A DNA stretch of 41,457 nt from an uncultured Clostridia bacterium (GCA_948471525.1 CAOKSY010000013.1:1-41457), one strand, 5' to 3'. Counted from the first letter of the stretch, positions 15,514-24,146 are shown. Translations and numbers: made by a program. Notes: a model not told the origin generated them from the letters alone.

Positions 15514-17523
15514 ATGGCACAGAATTACGGAGCGGGAGACATAGAGGTACTAAAGGGGCTGGACGCGGTCAGAATGAGACCGGGTATGTATATCGGCACG
15601 ACCGGAGTCAAGGGAATGCACCACATACTTTGGGAGATCGTCGACAACGGAATGGACGAGATCCTCAACGGTTACGGCAATTCGATAGAGATCGAGATCT
15701 ATCCCGACAACAGCATAAGCGTTACCGACCACGGAAGAGGTATTCCGGTGGACATACATCCGGTAGAGAAAGTTCCCGCGGTCGAACTCGTATTTACGAC
15801 TTTGCATGCGGGCGGAAAATTCAATAATAAAAACTATTCGGTATCGGGCGGTTTGCACGGCGTGGGAGCGTCGGTCACAAACGCTCTGTCAGAGTGGCTC
15901 ACCGTAGACGTGTATAAAAAAGGCACGCGCTACAACATGAAATTCGAGTCGTATACGAAGCCCAACGGAGATATCGTCAGCGGCGGCAAGACGCAGGATC
16001 TCAAATCCGAACCTTGCGATCCCAAACTCAAAGGCACTAAGATAACTTTTAAGCCCGACTCGAGAGTGTTCGGCAACGAAGTGTATTCCTTCGATACCAT
16101 ATCCAAGAGACTTAAGGAGTTGGCTTTTCTCAACGGCGGAGTAAAATTTTCTCTCACCGATCACCGTCAGCTCAGCGAGGGCGGCAGACCCAAGGTCAAG
16201 AAGTACTGTTACGACGGCGGAATAAGCGACTTTGTACTGCACCTCAACGAGGGCAAAAAGCCCACTTACAATCCGCCTATATACGTGGAGAAAAAACAGG
16301 GTAATTTTGTGGTCGAACTTGCTTTTCAGCATACCGACACTTATACGGAAAGCGTATTCAGTTACGTCAACGATATTCCTACGACGGAGGGAGGCACTCA
16401 CGAGACGGGATTTAAATCCGCGCTGACCAGAGCGCTTAACGATTTCGGAAGGGCGAAAAACATTATAAAAGAAAAACAGCAGAATTTCAACGGAGAGGAC
16501 TATCGCGAGGGTTTGACCGCGGTGCTTGCCGTAAAGATGCAGAATATGCAGTTTGAGGGACAGACGAAGACCAAACTCGGCAATCCCGAGGTAAAGAGTC
16601 TTGTGGAAAATCTGCTTACCGACGCGATAAAAGATTATCTCAACAGAGCCAAGAAGGATCTGATAGACGCGCTTTATGAAAAAGCCAAGGTCGCGGCAAA
16701 AGCGAGAGAGAGCGCGGCGAAAGCCAAGTCGGTTGCGAGAAATCTGAACAGTATGTCGTCGTCTGCGCTGATAGGCAAGATGGCAAACTGTACTGGAAGG
16801 AAGCCCGAACAGAACGAGTTGTTTATAGTCGAGGGCGACAGCGCGGGCGGAAGCGCGAAGCAGGGCAGAGACAGATCGTGTCAGGCGATACTGCCGTTGA
16901 GAGGTAAACCGCTCAACGTCGAGAAAAAGAAGCTAGAAGATATTCTTCAGAACGAAGAGATCAAGCTGATAATAAATGCGCTCGGCACCGGATTCGGCAA
17001 CGATTTCAATATCAACAATCTCAAGTATCATAAGGTCATAATACTTGCCGACGCCGATCAGGACGGCGCGCACATAAGGGCGATATTGCTGACGATGTTT
17101 TTTAGATATATGCGAGAACTCATCACGGGCGGCCACCTGTATATCGGTATGCCGCCGCTGTACAAAGTGACGGAGAAGAACAGCGTCAAGTACGCTTACG
17201 ACGACGTCGAACTCCAAGAGATACTTGCAAATACCGGCAGAAATTATACTCTTCAAAGATATAAGGGATTGGGCGAGATGAATCCCGAACAGCTTTGGGA
17301 GACAACTCTCGATCCAAAAAACCGCTCGCTTATGAAAGTGTCGGTGGACGACAGCGCGGAAGCGGAGCGGCTTATCGTCACGCTTATGGGCGACGGCGCG
17401 GAAATGAGAAGAGAATATATTTTCGAGAATGCGAATTTCAATAAAGAAGACAGTTTTGCCGAGACGAAAATAGCGGAAAACAGACATAAAAAAGATACGT
17501 CTAGCATAGACGCGCCGAGATAA
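15514..17523 (+). CDS. parE: Type IIA topoisomerase B subunit (ParE-like; GyrB possible)
   Basis: 669 residues. ATPase and TOPRIM subunit of DNA gyrase/topoisomerase IV. The GHKL ATPase is N-terminal (EIVDNGMDEILNG, DHGRGIPVDIHP, GGLHGVGASVTNALS). The transducer domain lies in the middle. The TOPRIM domain carries EGDSAGGSAKQGRDR (catalytic E440) and DADQDGAHI (D513, D515, D517). The C-terminal YKGLGEMNPEQLWETTLDP is conserved in both paralogues. PLRGKPLNVEK is closer to GyrB wording, but the partner lacks a GyrA box, so I favour topoisomerase IV. The ribosome site is AGGAAG; parC follows after 58 nt. Confidence 0.88.
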   Translation: MAQNYGAGDIEVLKGLDAVRMRPGMYIGTTGVKGMHHILWEIVDNGMDEILNGYGNSIEIEIYPDNSISVTDHGRGIPVDIHPVEKVPAVELVFTTLHAGGKFNNKNYSVSGGLHGVGASVTNALSEWLTVDVYKKGTRYNMKFESYTKPNGDIVSGGKTQDLKSEPCDPKLKGTKITFKPDSRVFGNEVYSFDTISKRLKELAFLNGGVKFSLTDHRQLSEGGRPKVKKYCYDGGISDFVLHLNEGKKPTYNPPIYVEKKQGNFVVELAFQHTDTYTESVFSYVNDIPTTEGGTHETGFKSALTRALNDFGRAKNIIKEKQQNFNGEDYREGLTAVLAVKMQNMQFEGQTKTKLGNPEVKSLVENLLTDAIKDYLNRAKKDLIDALYEKAKVAAKARESAAKAKSVARNLNSMSSSALIGKMANCTGRKPEQNELFIVEGDSAGGSAKQGRDRSCQAILPLRGKPLNVEKKKLEDILQNEEIKLIINALGTGFGNDFNINNLKYHKVIILADADQDGAHIRAILLTMFFRYMRELITGGHLYIGMPPLYKVTEKNSVKYAYDDVELQEILANTGRNYTLQRYKGLGEMNPEQLWETTLDPKNRSLMKVSVDDSAEAERLIVTLMGDGAEMRREYIFENANFNKEDSFAETKIAENRHKKDTSSIDAPR

Positions 17524-17581
17524 CGCGAACGGACGGGTATCGAAAACATAATCATTAATACGTGAACAACACAGGAAGATC

Positions 17582-20059
17582 ATGGCAAAGAACAGACGAG
17601 TAGAAGAAGAAATCGATAATTCCAAGGTCATCGACGGCACTTTTGAACAGGTGTTGCATAATTCGATGCTGCCTTACAGCGAATACGTCATATTGGACAG
17701 AGCGCTGCCCAGAGTAGAGGACGGTCTCAAGCCCGTTCAACGCAGAATACTCTACACGATGATGGAATTGGGCACTACGCCGGACAAGCCGCACAGAAAG
17801 TCGGCGCGTATCGTCGGCGACTGTCTCGGTAAATATCACCCGCACGGCGACAGTTCTGTATACGGCGCAATGGTCAAACTCGCTCAGCCTTTCAATACCA
17901 AGATGCTGCTTGTCGACGGTCACGGAAATTTCGGATCGGTCGACGGAGACTCGGCGGCGGCAATGAGATATACCGAGGCGAGAATGACGCCTTTTGCGTT
18001 GGAGATGCTGAGGGATCTGGAAAAGAATACAGTGCCGATGACGCTCAACTTCGACGACAGTCTCGAAGAGCCGGAAGTGCTGCCAAGCAGATTACCCAAT
18101 TTGCTTGTCAACGGCGCAAACGGTATTGCGGTCGGACTTGCGACAAGCATACCTCCGCACAACCTTCACGAGGCTATCAACGGAATAGTCGCGTATATCG
18201 ACAACAAGAACATCACTCTCGACGAGATGATGCAGTATATCCCCGCTCCGGATTTTCCGACAGGCGGAATAATAGTGGAAAATCAGGGGATTCGCGACGC
18301 GTACGCTACCGGCAAGGGCAAGATCACAGTCAGGGCAAAGCTTCATACTGAGGAAGAGGGCGGTAAAACAAATATAGTCATAACAGAGATCCCATATCAA
18401 GTCAATAAAGCAGAACTTCTTGCGAGAATAAACGAACTCAGAGAGAAAGATAAAGATCTCTTCGGTGGAATACAGGATATAGTCGACGAGACGGACAGAA
18501 CGGGTATGCGCTGCGTTATCAAACTCAAAAAAGAAGCCGATCCCGAAGTCCTGACGGCGTTGCTGTATAAGAAGACAAATCTTCAGTGCAACTTCAGCGC
18601 GAATATGACCGCTATCGTCAAAAACCGTCCCGTACTTTTGGGACTCTTGGACATAATAGGTCACTACGTAGAATTCCAAAGAGAGGTCATCTATAAACGA
18701 AGCAAGTACGATCTCGAAGTCGCGGAGAAGAGGGAACATATACTCGAAGGATTGCTCAAAGCGGTCAACAATATCCGAGAGGTAGTCGATATAGTTCTCG
18801 ACAGCAAGACTTATAACGAAGCCAAAGAGAGGCTTATGATAAGATTCGAGCTGACGGAAAAGCAAGCCGTAGCGGTATTGGATATACCGCTCAAGAGACT
18901 CAATAAACTGGATATAAACAAGATGCTCGAGGAGCAGAAGGAACTGTTGGATAAGATCGCTTACCTGACGGGAGTTACTCACTCCAAGGCTAAGCAGTAC
19001 GCCGTGGTCAAGGCGGAACTTCTCGAGATCAAGAAAAAATACAAGGACGTAAGACAGAGTAAGATCGTACACGAGAGCAAGCTCAACGACGCGGAAGTGG
19101 ATCTCAATGCGAAGATCAAGAGAGAGGGATATCTTGTCTTGCACTATAACGGCAATATCAAATTCGTGCTCGACAAAGGCTATAGCTTGGCGTCCAAGAG
19201 CATAGTCAACTGTAGTCTGCAAGACCTTGCCAAGAAGGTCATTAAGACAGACAGCGACGCAATGCTTTTCGGTATTACGGTAAAGGGCAACGCCGTCACG
19301 TTCCCGATAGCGGCTATGGGCGACGACAAGTGGAAGAGCAAGGGTATGGGCATAAACAAACTCGCAAAGGTCGACAGCGACGACGTATTGCTCGAGGTGT
19401 TTGCTCCGTCCGAACTCAAAGGTAAAAAGCTGTTGCTCGTCACTGCGGCGGGTATGGCTAAGTATGTGGACGTATCGGAATTCGTATTTGACAAAAAATC
19501 GCAGACGGCGGCTATAGTATTCAAGGACGAGGACGATCAGCTTGTAAGCGTGAGCGCAGTCGCTCCGCCCGAAGTCGACGACGGAACAAGAGAGGCGAGA
19601 GGATTTATACTGTCGGTGACGGCAGAGGGAATGGCGCTCAATTCGTACGACGACGTGCCGACGCAGGGCAAAAAGGCAAGCGGCGTAAAACTTATGCGAT
19701 TGGAGGATAAGGACAGAATAATTTTTGCAAAACACAACGACGGAAGCGGAGAGATAGTCAGCATTTCGGACAGCGGATTTGCCAAGAGAGTTATACTCGG
19801 TTGCATAGATCCCAAGATGAGAATGTCAAAGGGAGTAAAACTCAACGACAGCAAGATCGGCGAATGTATATATGCGGATATTGTCACGGATCCTTTCGAT
19901 TTTGCGCTCGTTCTGCCCAACGGCGAGATATGCAGCGTGAATACCGAACAGATAGGAATAGAGGATAGAACCAATAAAGGTAAAAATCTTATCAAAGCCG
20001 TATCTAAGGACAAAAACGTAATGACAGTAGGAGCGGCGAGAAGGCACAATATAATATGA
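17582..20059 (+). CDS. parC: Type IIA topoisomerase A subunit (ParC-like; GyrA possible)
   Basis: 825 residues. Breakage-reunion subunit. The winged-helix region contains GKYHPHGDSSVYGAMVKLAQ, and the DNA-cleaving tyrosine is Y130 in AAAMRYTEARMT. The tower and coiled-coil region follow (EFQREVIYKRSKYDLEVAEK), then a C-terminal beta-pinwheel of six-blade type (VKGNAVTFPIAAMGDDKW ... EGMALNSYDDVPTQGKKASG). I find no QRRGGKG-type GyrA box, which supports a decatenating topoisomerase IV over gyrase. In the quinolone-resistance region the position equal to E. coli GyrA D87/ParC E84 is glycine (G95), while the preceding serine is kept (S91). Cotranscribed with parE. Confidence 0.88.
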   Translation: MAKNRRVEEEIDNSKVIDGTFEQVLHNSMLPYSEYVILDRALPRVEDGLKPVQRRILYTMMELGTTPDKPHRKSARIVGDCLGKYHPHGDSSVYGAMVKLAQPFNTKMLLVDGHGNFGSVDGDSAAAMRYTEARMTPFALEMLRDLEKNTVPMTLNFDDSLEEPEVLPSRLPNLLVNGANGIAVGLATSIPPHNLHEAINGIVAYIDNKNITLDEMMQYIPAPDFPTGGIIVENQGIRDAYATGKGKITVRAKLHTEEEGGKTNIVITEIPYQVNKAELLARINELREKDKDLFGGIQDIVDETDRTGMRCVIKLKKEADPEVLTALLYKKTNLQCNFSANMTAIVKNRPVLLGLLDIIGHYVEFQREVIYKRSKYDLEVAEKREHILEGLLKAVNNIREVVDIVLDSKTYNEAKERLMIRFELTEKQAVAVLDIPLKRLNKLDINKMLEEQKELLDKIAYLTGVTHSKAKQYAVVKAELLEIKKKYKDVRQSKIVHESKLNDAEVDLNAKIKREGYLVLHYNGNIKFVLDKGYSLASKSIVNCSLQDLAKKVIKTDSDAMLFGITVKGNAVTFPIAAMGDDKWKSKGMGINKLAKVDSDDVLLEVFAPSELKGKKLLLVTAAGMAKYVDVSEFVFDKKSQTAAIVFKDEDDQLVSVSAVAPPEVDDGTREARGFILSVTAEGMALNSYDDVPTQGKKASGVKLMRLEDKDRIIFAKHNDGSGEIVSISDSGFAKRVILGCIDPKMRMSKGVKLNDSKIGECIYADIVTDPFDFALVLPNGEICSVNTEQIGIEDRTNKGKNLIKAVSKDKNVMTVGAARRHNII

Positions 20060-20086
20060 TATATATAAATATCTAAGGGGAAAGTT

Positions 20087-20544
20087 ATGAAAAAGACGGT
20101 ATCTATGGCGATAACTATGTTGCTTGTGTTGACTTCAATATTCGCGATGAGCGGATGTTGGAACCAAGGAATTTCCCAAGAAGATTTTATGTTGGAGATC
20201 GATAAGGTAGTCGTCGATGGCAATAAGGTCAAGGTAGAAACCAGTTTTCATAACAGCTCTTTTAAGTTTGTGAAAGTGATATCGAGGGGAAGCGAGGAAG
20301 ACGTATATTTATAGAACTCAAAGACAAAGACGGTCAACCCGAATACGATTATCCCGACTTGGCGGTAACGCATATTATAGCGGCAAAGTCTATCATAGGC
20401 AAGACGCAGGAATTTAAAGACCTGGCAAGCGGAGAATATACGGTAAAAGTATTTGTAAATATTATTATTGAAGGAAGGCGAAACAACGGCGGGGAAGTAA
20501 AAAAATTTTCTTATTCGGCAGAGACAAAGGTGGAAGTAAAATAA
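20087..20544 (+). pseudogene. Small lipoprotein gene with a one-base frameshift
   Basis: The ATG at 20087 follows AAGGGGAAAG. The product starts MKKTVSMAITMLLVLTSIF with lipobox MSGC. The first frame ends at TAG 20312-20314 after 75 residues. The -1 frame is immediately meaningful (IELKDKDGQPEYDYPDLAVT onward, to KVEVK and TAA at 20544), giving an intact product of about 152 residues if one base is restored near 20300-20310. The sequence there (GTATATTTATAG) is not a canonical slippery heptamer, so loss of a base or a sequencing error is more likely than programmed frameshifting. The protein resembles small beta-sandwich extracytoplasmic lipoproteins. It lies 27 nt after parC and probably shares its transcript. 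Confidence 0.7.
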
Positions 20545-20566
20545 TATTTTATAGGTAAATATATAT

Positions 20567-20593
20567 GCCGCTCTTATTTAAGGGCGGCTTTTT
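20567..20593 (+). terminator. Terminator of the hydrolase-parE-parC-lipoprotein run
   Basis: GCCGCTCTT and AAGGGCGGC pair (one wobble) around ATTT and are followed by TTTTT. Confidence 0.85.
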
Positions 20594-20686
20594 GATTTAA
20601 AAAATAGCATTTATTATAATGTGTATTAGATGTATTCTTTATATTGGACGTTGTAATTTAAAGTGAAATTTTAGTTAATAATTGGA

Positions 20687-20900
20687 TTGGATTTCTCCAT
20701 TACGCTACGCTACAGTCGAAATGACGGATTGGACGGCGCGGCGACAAATCAAAAATCGTCACCCTGAGCGAAGCGTAAGCGTAGTCGAACGGGTCTCAAC
20801 AGATTAAGCGGAATAGATCTCTCCACTGCGGTCGAGATGACAAATTAGTCGGTCGAGATGACGAATTAGATAATCGATGTGACGGCAAAGAAATCGTTCC
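20687..20900. repeat. Cluster of dispersed repeats, both orientations
   Basis: A forward unit at about 20687-20724 (GGATTTCTCCATTACGC, then GTCGAAATGACGG), an opposite-facing unit at about 20756-20801 (TCACCCTGAGCGAAGCGTAA, then GTCGAACGGGTCTC), and further short forward units to about 20900 (GATCTCTCCACTGCGGTCGA). The forward and opposite units share complementary ends. Confidence 0.7.
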
Positions 20901-20946
20901 GTTACGGTTGAGATGATTAATTATCCGATATACTTTGATATAAATA

Positions 20947-21009
20947 TTGACCTATTCTCTTGCTAACTATACTAGCAATAAAATTCTTATGCTATCAATG
21001 CTAGCAAGT
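20947..21009 (+). promoter_or_regulatory. Promoter/operator region with TAGCAA inverted repeats
   Basis: TTGACC (20947) and TATACT (20968-20973) are spaced 15 bp, somewhat short. The -10 sits inside TTGCTA-N7-TAGCAA (20960-20978), and a second element with TGCTAT...GCTAGCAAG follows to 21009. The outer CTTGCTA and TAGCAAG also pair. This looks like an autoregulated promoter for the small gene(s) at 21058-21457. Confidence 0.5.
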
Positions 21010-21057
21010 CAAGATTTTTGCTTTCATTCATGTCATAATGATATAGGAGGCAATAAT

Positions 21058-21171
21058 ATGATTAAACTTGAACAAATAAGAATAAAACTCATTGAGACAA
21101 TAAAGAATAGCATTATCACAAGAAGCGAATTTACTACGAGAATAGGCGGTTGCCATCAAGCAATTGTATAA
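21058..21171 (+). CDS. Small protein, possible N-terminal half of an HTH protein
   Basis: 37 residues from ATG 21058, preceded by a strong AGGAGG. It reads MIKLEQIRIKLIETIKNSII and ends TTRIGGCHQAIV. The end looks like the turn and recognition helix of a helix-turn-helix (pattern SEF..RIG....QA). The next frame opens at 21164 with LYKKLRRRE, which would be a natural continuation of such a helix. Either a stand-alone 37-residue peptide or the first part of a frameshifted DNA-binding protein. Confidence 0.5.
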   Translation: MIKLEQIRIKLIETIKNSIITRSEFTTRIGGCHQAIV

Positions 21172-21193
21172 AAAATTACGGAGAAGAGAAACA

Positions 21194-21457
21194 ATGGAAG
21201 AAAAAATAAAGAACGGGCAGGGGACAGAGTTTTCTGCAAAAGCAGTAGATAGTAATAAAAGTACGAAAAATATAAAAGTAGATACGTTGTGGTATTTTAT
21301 CTCAGAATATTTGGATATGATAAATTATACGTGCGCTAAATGCGATGAAGAATTTTTATATTATTACGATCAACTTGTCAATTATGTGAATAGTAAAATC
21401 GGACTCAGTAAAGATAATGAAGTTATTGATTTCTATCTAATATATTTAATTAAGTAA
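21194..21457 (+). CDS. Small unknown protein, 87 aa (or C-terminal part of a split HTH protein)
   Basis: ATG 21194 has GGAGA upstream. The product begins MEEKIKNGQGTEFSAKAVDS, is charged and low-complexity at first, and then has a helical acidic part (LWYFISEYLDMINYTCAKCD). The frame is also open from TTG 21164, overlapping the end of the previous ORF, which allows a fusion LYKKLRRRETMEEK. Locally AT-rich compared with neighbours. No family recognised. Confidence 0.45.
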   Translation: MEEKIKNGQGTEFSAKAVDSNKSTKNIKVDTLWYFISEYLDMINYTCAKCDEEFLYYYDQLVNYVNSKIGLSKDNEVIDFYLIYLIK

Positions 21458-21506
21458 TTATAAATAAGCCTGTATTAAAATCGATAAGGTATCGCATTTA
21501 TTATTT

Positions 21507-21890
21507 ACCCTGAGCGAAGCGTAAGCGAAGTCGAACAGGTCTTTATCCGTTTTATTAATAGGATTAGATATCTCCACTTTGGTCGAGATGACTATTAGAA
21601 AGGTTGCACGGACAGACAAACGTCATATTGAGCGAAACGAAGTGAATTCGAAATATCTTATCAGTTTTATAATAGGATTAGATTTCTCCACGTTGGTCAA
21701 AATGACGGATTGGACGGCGCGGCGACAAATCAAATGTCGTCATATTGAGCGAAACGAAGTGAAGTCGAAATATCTAACCAGTTTTATAATAGGATTAGAT
21801 TTCTCCACGTTGGTCGAAATGACGGATTGGACGGCGCGGCGACAAATCAAAATCGTCATATTGAGCGAAACAAAGTGAAGTCGAACGGAT
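21507..21890. repeat. Tandem 116-117 bp composite repeats
   Basis: Units begin CGTCATATTGAGCGAAAC at 21621, 21738 and 21854, giving periods of 117 and 116 bp. Each full unit holds an opposite-facing arm, a spacer (AGTTTTATAATAGG), a forward arm (GATTAGATTTCTCCACGTTG, then GGTC-AAATGACGG) and a constant linker (ATTGGACGGCGCGGCGACAA). The third unit breaks off after its first arm. A related pair lies at 21507-21592. These arms would form a long imperfect hairpin. Proteins predicted here are spurious. Confidence 0.85.
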
Positions 21891-21972
21891 TTTACAATAT
21901 ATAAAGACAAAATTGTTATATCAAATAGCGAATATATGCGTGAGATAGGGTAGATAGGATAAACATTAGTAA

Positions 21973-22007
21973 TTGGGCAGAATGTAATTGTCCCAAATTT
22001 TGCCCAA
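21973..22007. repeat. Inverted repeat TTGGGCA...TGCCCAA
   Basis: 7-bp arms 21 bp apart, upstream of the sigma-like gene. A related TGGGGCA/TGCCCAA/TGGGCA cluster lies at 25120-25155 after the terminase remnant. No clear terminator tail. Confidence 0.4.
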
Positions 22008-22159
22008 ATAGCCAATAAAATGCTTACTGCTATCAAATTGGCAAACAAATGTTCATATTTTTGTCACAAATGTTTGCAAATACAAGATTTCCGTCTTATA
22101 CTTTGACTGTGACCCGACAGAAAAACAAAATTCAATCAGGGCAAGACGGAGGTGATGAA

Positions 22160-22723
22160 ATGAATCAGGAAACGTGGTCTAAAAGCCTTTTGGCGGCTTA
22201 CACGGTTTTGCCTGCGATAGTCAAGAGTATCGACAGGCGCAATTTGAACGAAGCATTGGGAAGTTTTTCTTATCCCTGCGGCACGATGGATACTATCGAC
22301 GCGATCGTAGAAAATATCAATAGAAAAGAGGCGCTTATCAACGTCAAAGTAATAGTGGACAACGCTCTTGCTTCTTTGAAGCCCGATATGAGAAGGGTAC
22401 TCGAATTGAAGTACTTGAAGAGAATGAAGTGCGAGGACATAGCCGCGCATGAAAATATCAGTCTGCGCAATGTGTTCAGACGGCAGAACATAGCATTGGA
22501 GTGTTTTGGCAAATATTGCGAAAGAAAGGGCTATGACAGCGAATGGCTGGAGAAGAGATACGCAAAAGATCCTTTGTTTGTCAAGATAAATGAAAGAATA
22601 TGCGAAAAAGAAAGGAGCGATAAAGCGGGAATAGAGCGCAGACAATCGACGAAGAAAGCGGTGGTTGCGGCAGTGGCAACCGTGTTGAGCGGAATGCAAA
22701 AGAGATCGATCGGCGCGATGTGA
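22160..22723 (+). CDS. Sigma-70 region 4-like / phage-type transcription factor
   Basis: 187 residues from ATG 22160, which follows GGAGGTGAT at good spacing; an upstream in-frame ATG at 22049 lacks such a site. Residues about 72-120 contain LKPDMRRVLELKYLKRMKCE followed by DIAAHENISLRNVFRRQNIA, the pattern of a sigma-70 region 4 helix-turn-helix as found in phage-encoded sigma-like factors and terminase-adjacent regulators. The N-terminus has a four-residue SFSY turn between helices; the C-terminus is basic with an alanine-rich helix. The truncated terminase 1.5 kb downstream supports a prophage origin. It may be a phage late-gene regulator that lost its targets. Confidence 0.65.
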   Translation: MNQETWSKSLLAAYTVLPAIVKSIDRRNLNEALGSFSYPCGTMDTIDAIVENINRKEALINVKVIVDNALASLKPDMRRVLELKYLKRMKCEDIAAHENISLRNVFRRQNIALECFGKYCERKGYDSEWLEKRYAKDPLFVKINERICEKERSDKAGIERRQSTKKAVVAAVATVLSGMQKRSIGAM

Positions 22724-22739
22724 CAGAATGGCAGTCGAT

Positions 22740-22800
22740 GACGAAAATTCCGACCAGTCGAAAATACTACGGTAGCTACTTCGTATTTTGTCGGACTTAA
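22740..22800. repeat. Stem-loop repeat with palindromic apex (copy 2)
   Basis: Same arms as the copy at 2227 (TTCCGACCAGTCGAAAATAC and CGTATTTTGTCGGA) with the apex GTAGCTAC. Here the outer TCCGAC/GTCGGA pairing is also complete. Confidence 0.7.
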
Positions 22801-22817
22801 AGCGGATGATTAATGAC

Positions 22818-23262
22818 TTAGATCTCTCCGCTACGGTCGAGATGACAGGAAAGGTTAGATGACGAAAACCTAATCGTCACCCTGAGCGGAGCGTAAGCGT
22901 AGTCGAACGGGTCTCTATCCGATTATACAAGGATGGGATTTCTCCACTGCGGTCGAAATGACGGATTGGACGGCGCGGCGACAAATCAAAATCGTCATAT
23001 TGAGCGGAACGGAGTGAAGTCGAAATATCTAATCAATATAGATATTAAAAGGTTTAGATATCTCCACGTTGGTCGAGATGACAATATAGGTCGAGATGAC
23101 GAAAAAATAATCGTCACCCTGAGCGGAGCGTAAGCGTAGTCGAACGGGTCTCTATCCGATTATACAAGGTCTAGATCTCTCCGCTTCGGTCGAGATGACA
23201 ATATAGGGCGAAATGACGTATAATCGGATGAGATTTCTCCACGTTGGTCGAAATGACAGGCA
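22818..23262. repeat. Cluster of dispersed repeats in alternating orientation
   Basis: Forward units at about 22821, 22931, 23056, 23171 and 23225, and opposite units at about 22877, 22993 and 23112. The opposite units at 22877 and 23112, with their following spacers, are almost identical over about 55 bp. The whole 22801-23290 interval contains no supported gene. Confidence 0.8.
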
Positions 23263-23290
23263 TATAGAAAGCGCTATCAAAGGCAAAAAA

Positions 23291-23314
23291 TTACGGCGAC
23301 CCAAAAGTCGCCGT
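23291..23314 (-). terminator. Terminator of the 23340 gene
   Basis: TACGGCGAC and GTCGCCGTA enclose a 6-nt loop; on the minus strand the stem is followed by ATTTTTTG. Confidence 0.85.
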
Positions 23315-23339
23315 ATGTATTCCGGATATAGAATTACTG

Positions 23340-24146
23340 TTATAAATCCGAACGACTGCGTTTGGATTTGTTGGGCGCGAAAATCAGGATTATTATTACT
23401 ACGCACAGCACTGCTATTACGGCAATGAGTATATAGCGTTCGAGATTGTTGGTAGGGGACTTGGTCTCATTCTTATCATTATCGCCGCTTACGTCGGGAT
23501 TATTGTGGTCGGGGATATCGTCTTTGATCTCCGTCTCGGCGATATATCCCGCGCCAGGTTGAATATTCTGATGCGAGAAGTCTGCAAGAGAAGTGTCGCT
23601 TGCCTTGATGTAGCCTCTGCCTTTTGTTTCTCCAAAGTTATCGACGGTAAAGTCTGCTAAGAAGTAATACGCGCTGTCGTTTTCTTTGTGGTAATATCCG
23701 TACACTTTGTCTATTGTCAATGTGGATTTTGACGCACTGCCGTATTTTTGGTTGACGTCTTCTTGTTTGAAGATATCGATATTTTCCGAGGAAAGAGAGG
23801 GCGCGATCGTGTACGCATATTTGCCTTCCCAAGCGGGAGAGGTGACCTTGGCGCAGTTTTTGTCAAAGTCAGATACGTTGAGATATCCCTCGATACCGTT
23901 GTATCGGATCTTGGCATAGGATGAATTATCCGCGGCTCCCAGATATTCGAACGCGTATCCGGTGGGAATATATACAAGCACGCCGTTGCCTTCGATAGTG
24001 GAGTTTCTGTACATAGGGATTTCTTTGGAGTTTACTTCTTTGACGTAGTAATATACGCCGGACGATTCGTCCGCGTAGCATACGCTGCCGATAAACATAG
24101 CGGCGATAACCGTCATAAGCAGGGTAATTACAATTACTTTCTTCAT
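23340..24146 (-). CDS. Secreted, C-terminally anchored SH3b-like protein
   Basis: 268 residues. ATG with GAGGT upstream on the minus strand. The N-terminal signal peptide is MKKVIVITLLMTVIAAMF, then about SVCYA. The exported part starts with a bacterial SH3-like block (VYYYVKEVNSKEIPMYRNST, then IPTGYAFEYLG and AKIRYNGIEGYLNVSDF), with a second similar block (VDNFGETKGRGYIKASDTSL). A Pro/Asp/Asn linker (DDIPDHNNPDVSGDN) leads to a C-terminal membrane helix (ILIAVIAVLCVVIIILIF) and a short basic tail. It is probably a membrane-tethered extracytoplasmic protein involved in wall binding, by analogy only. No enzyme motif. Divergent from the terminase remnant. Confidence 0.8.
   Translation of the reverse strand: MKKVIVITLLMTVIAAMFIGSVCYADESSGVYYYVKEVNSKEIPMYRNSTIEGNGVLVYIPTGYAFEYLGAADNSSYAKIRYNGIEGYLNVSDFDKNCAKVTSPAWEGKYAYTIAPSLSSENIDIFKQEDVNQKYGSASKSTLTIDKVYGYYHKENDSAYYFLADFTVDNFGETKGRGYIKASDTSLADFSHQNIQPGAGYIAETEIKDDIPDHNNPDVSGDNDKNETKSPTNNLERYILIAVIAVLCVVIIILIFAPNKSKRSRSDL

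Noticed and set aside
18092..19735. 547-residue minus-strand open frame inside parC
   Set aside because: Shadow of a conserved topoisomerase gene; no start signal and no recognisable motif.
20290..20314. Programmed -1 frameshifting in the small lipoprotein
   Set aside because: No X-XXY-YYZ slippery heptamer and no clear downstream pseudoknot; base loss or an error is more likely.
21579..21878. 99-residue ORF with internal repeats in the repeat array
   Set aside because: It is the translation of the tandem DNA repeat (repeated HIERNEVKSKYL), with no ribosome site; not a gene.
20687..23262. CRISPR array suggested by regularly spaced repeats
   Set aside because: Repeats alternate in orientation, linkers are constant instead of unique, and no cas genes are present.
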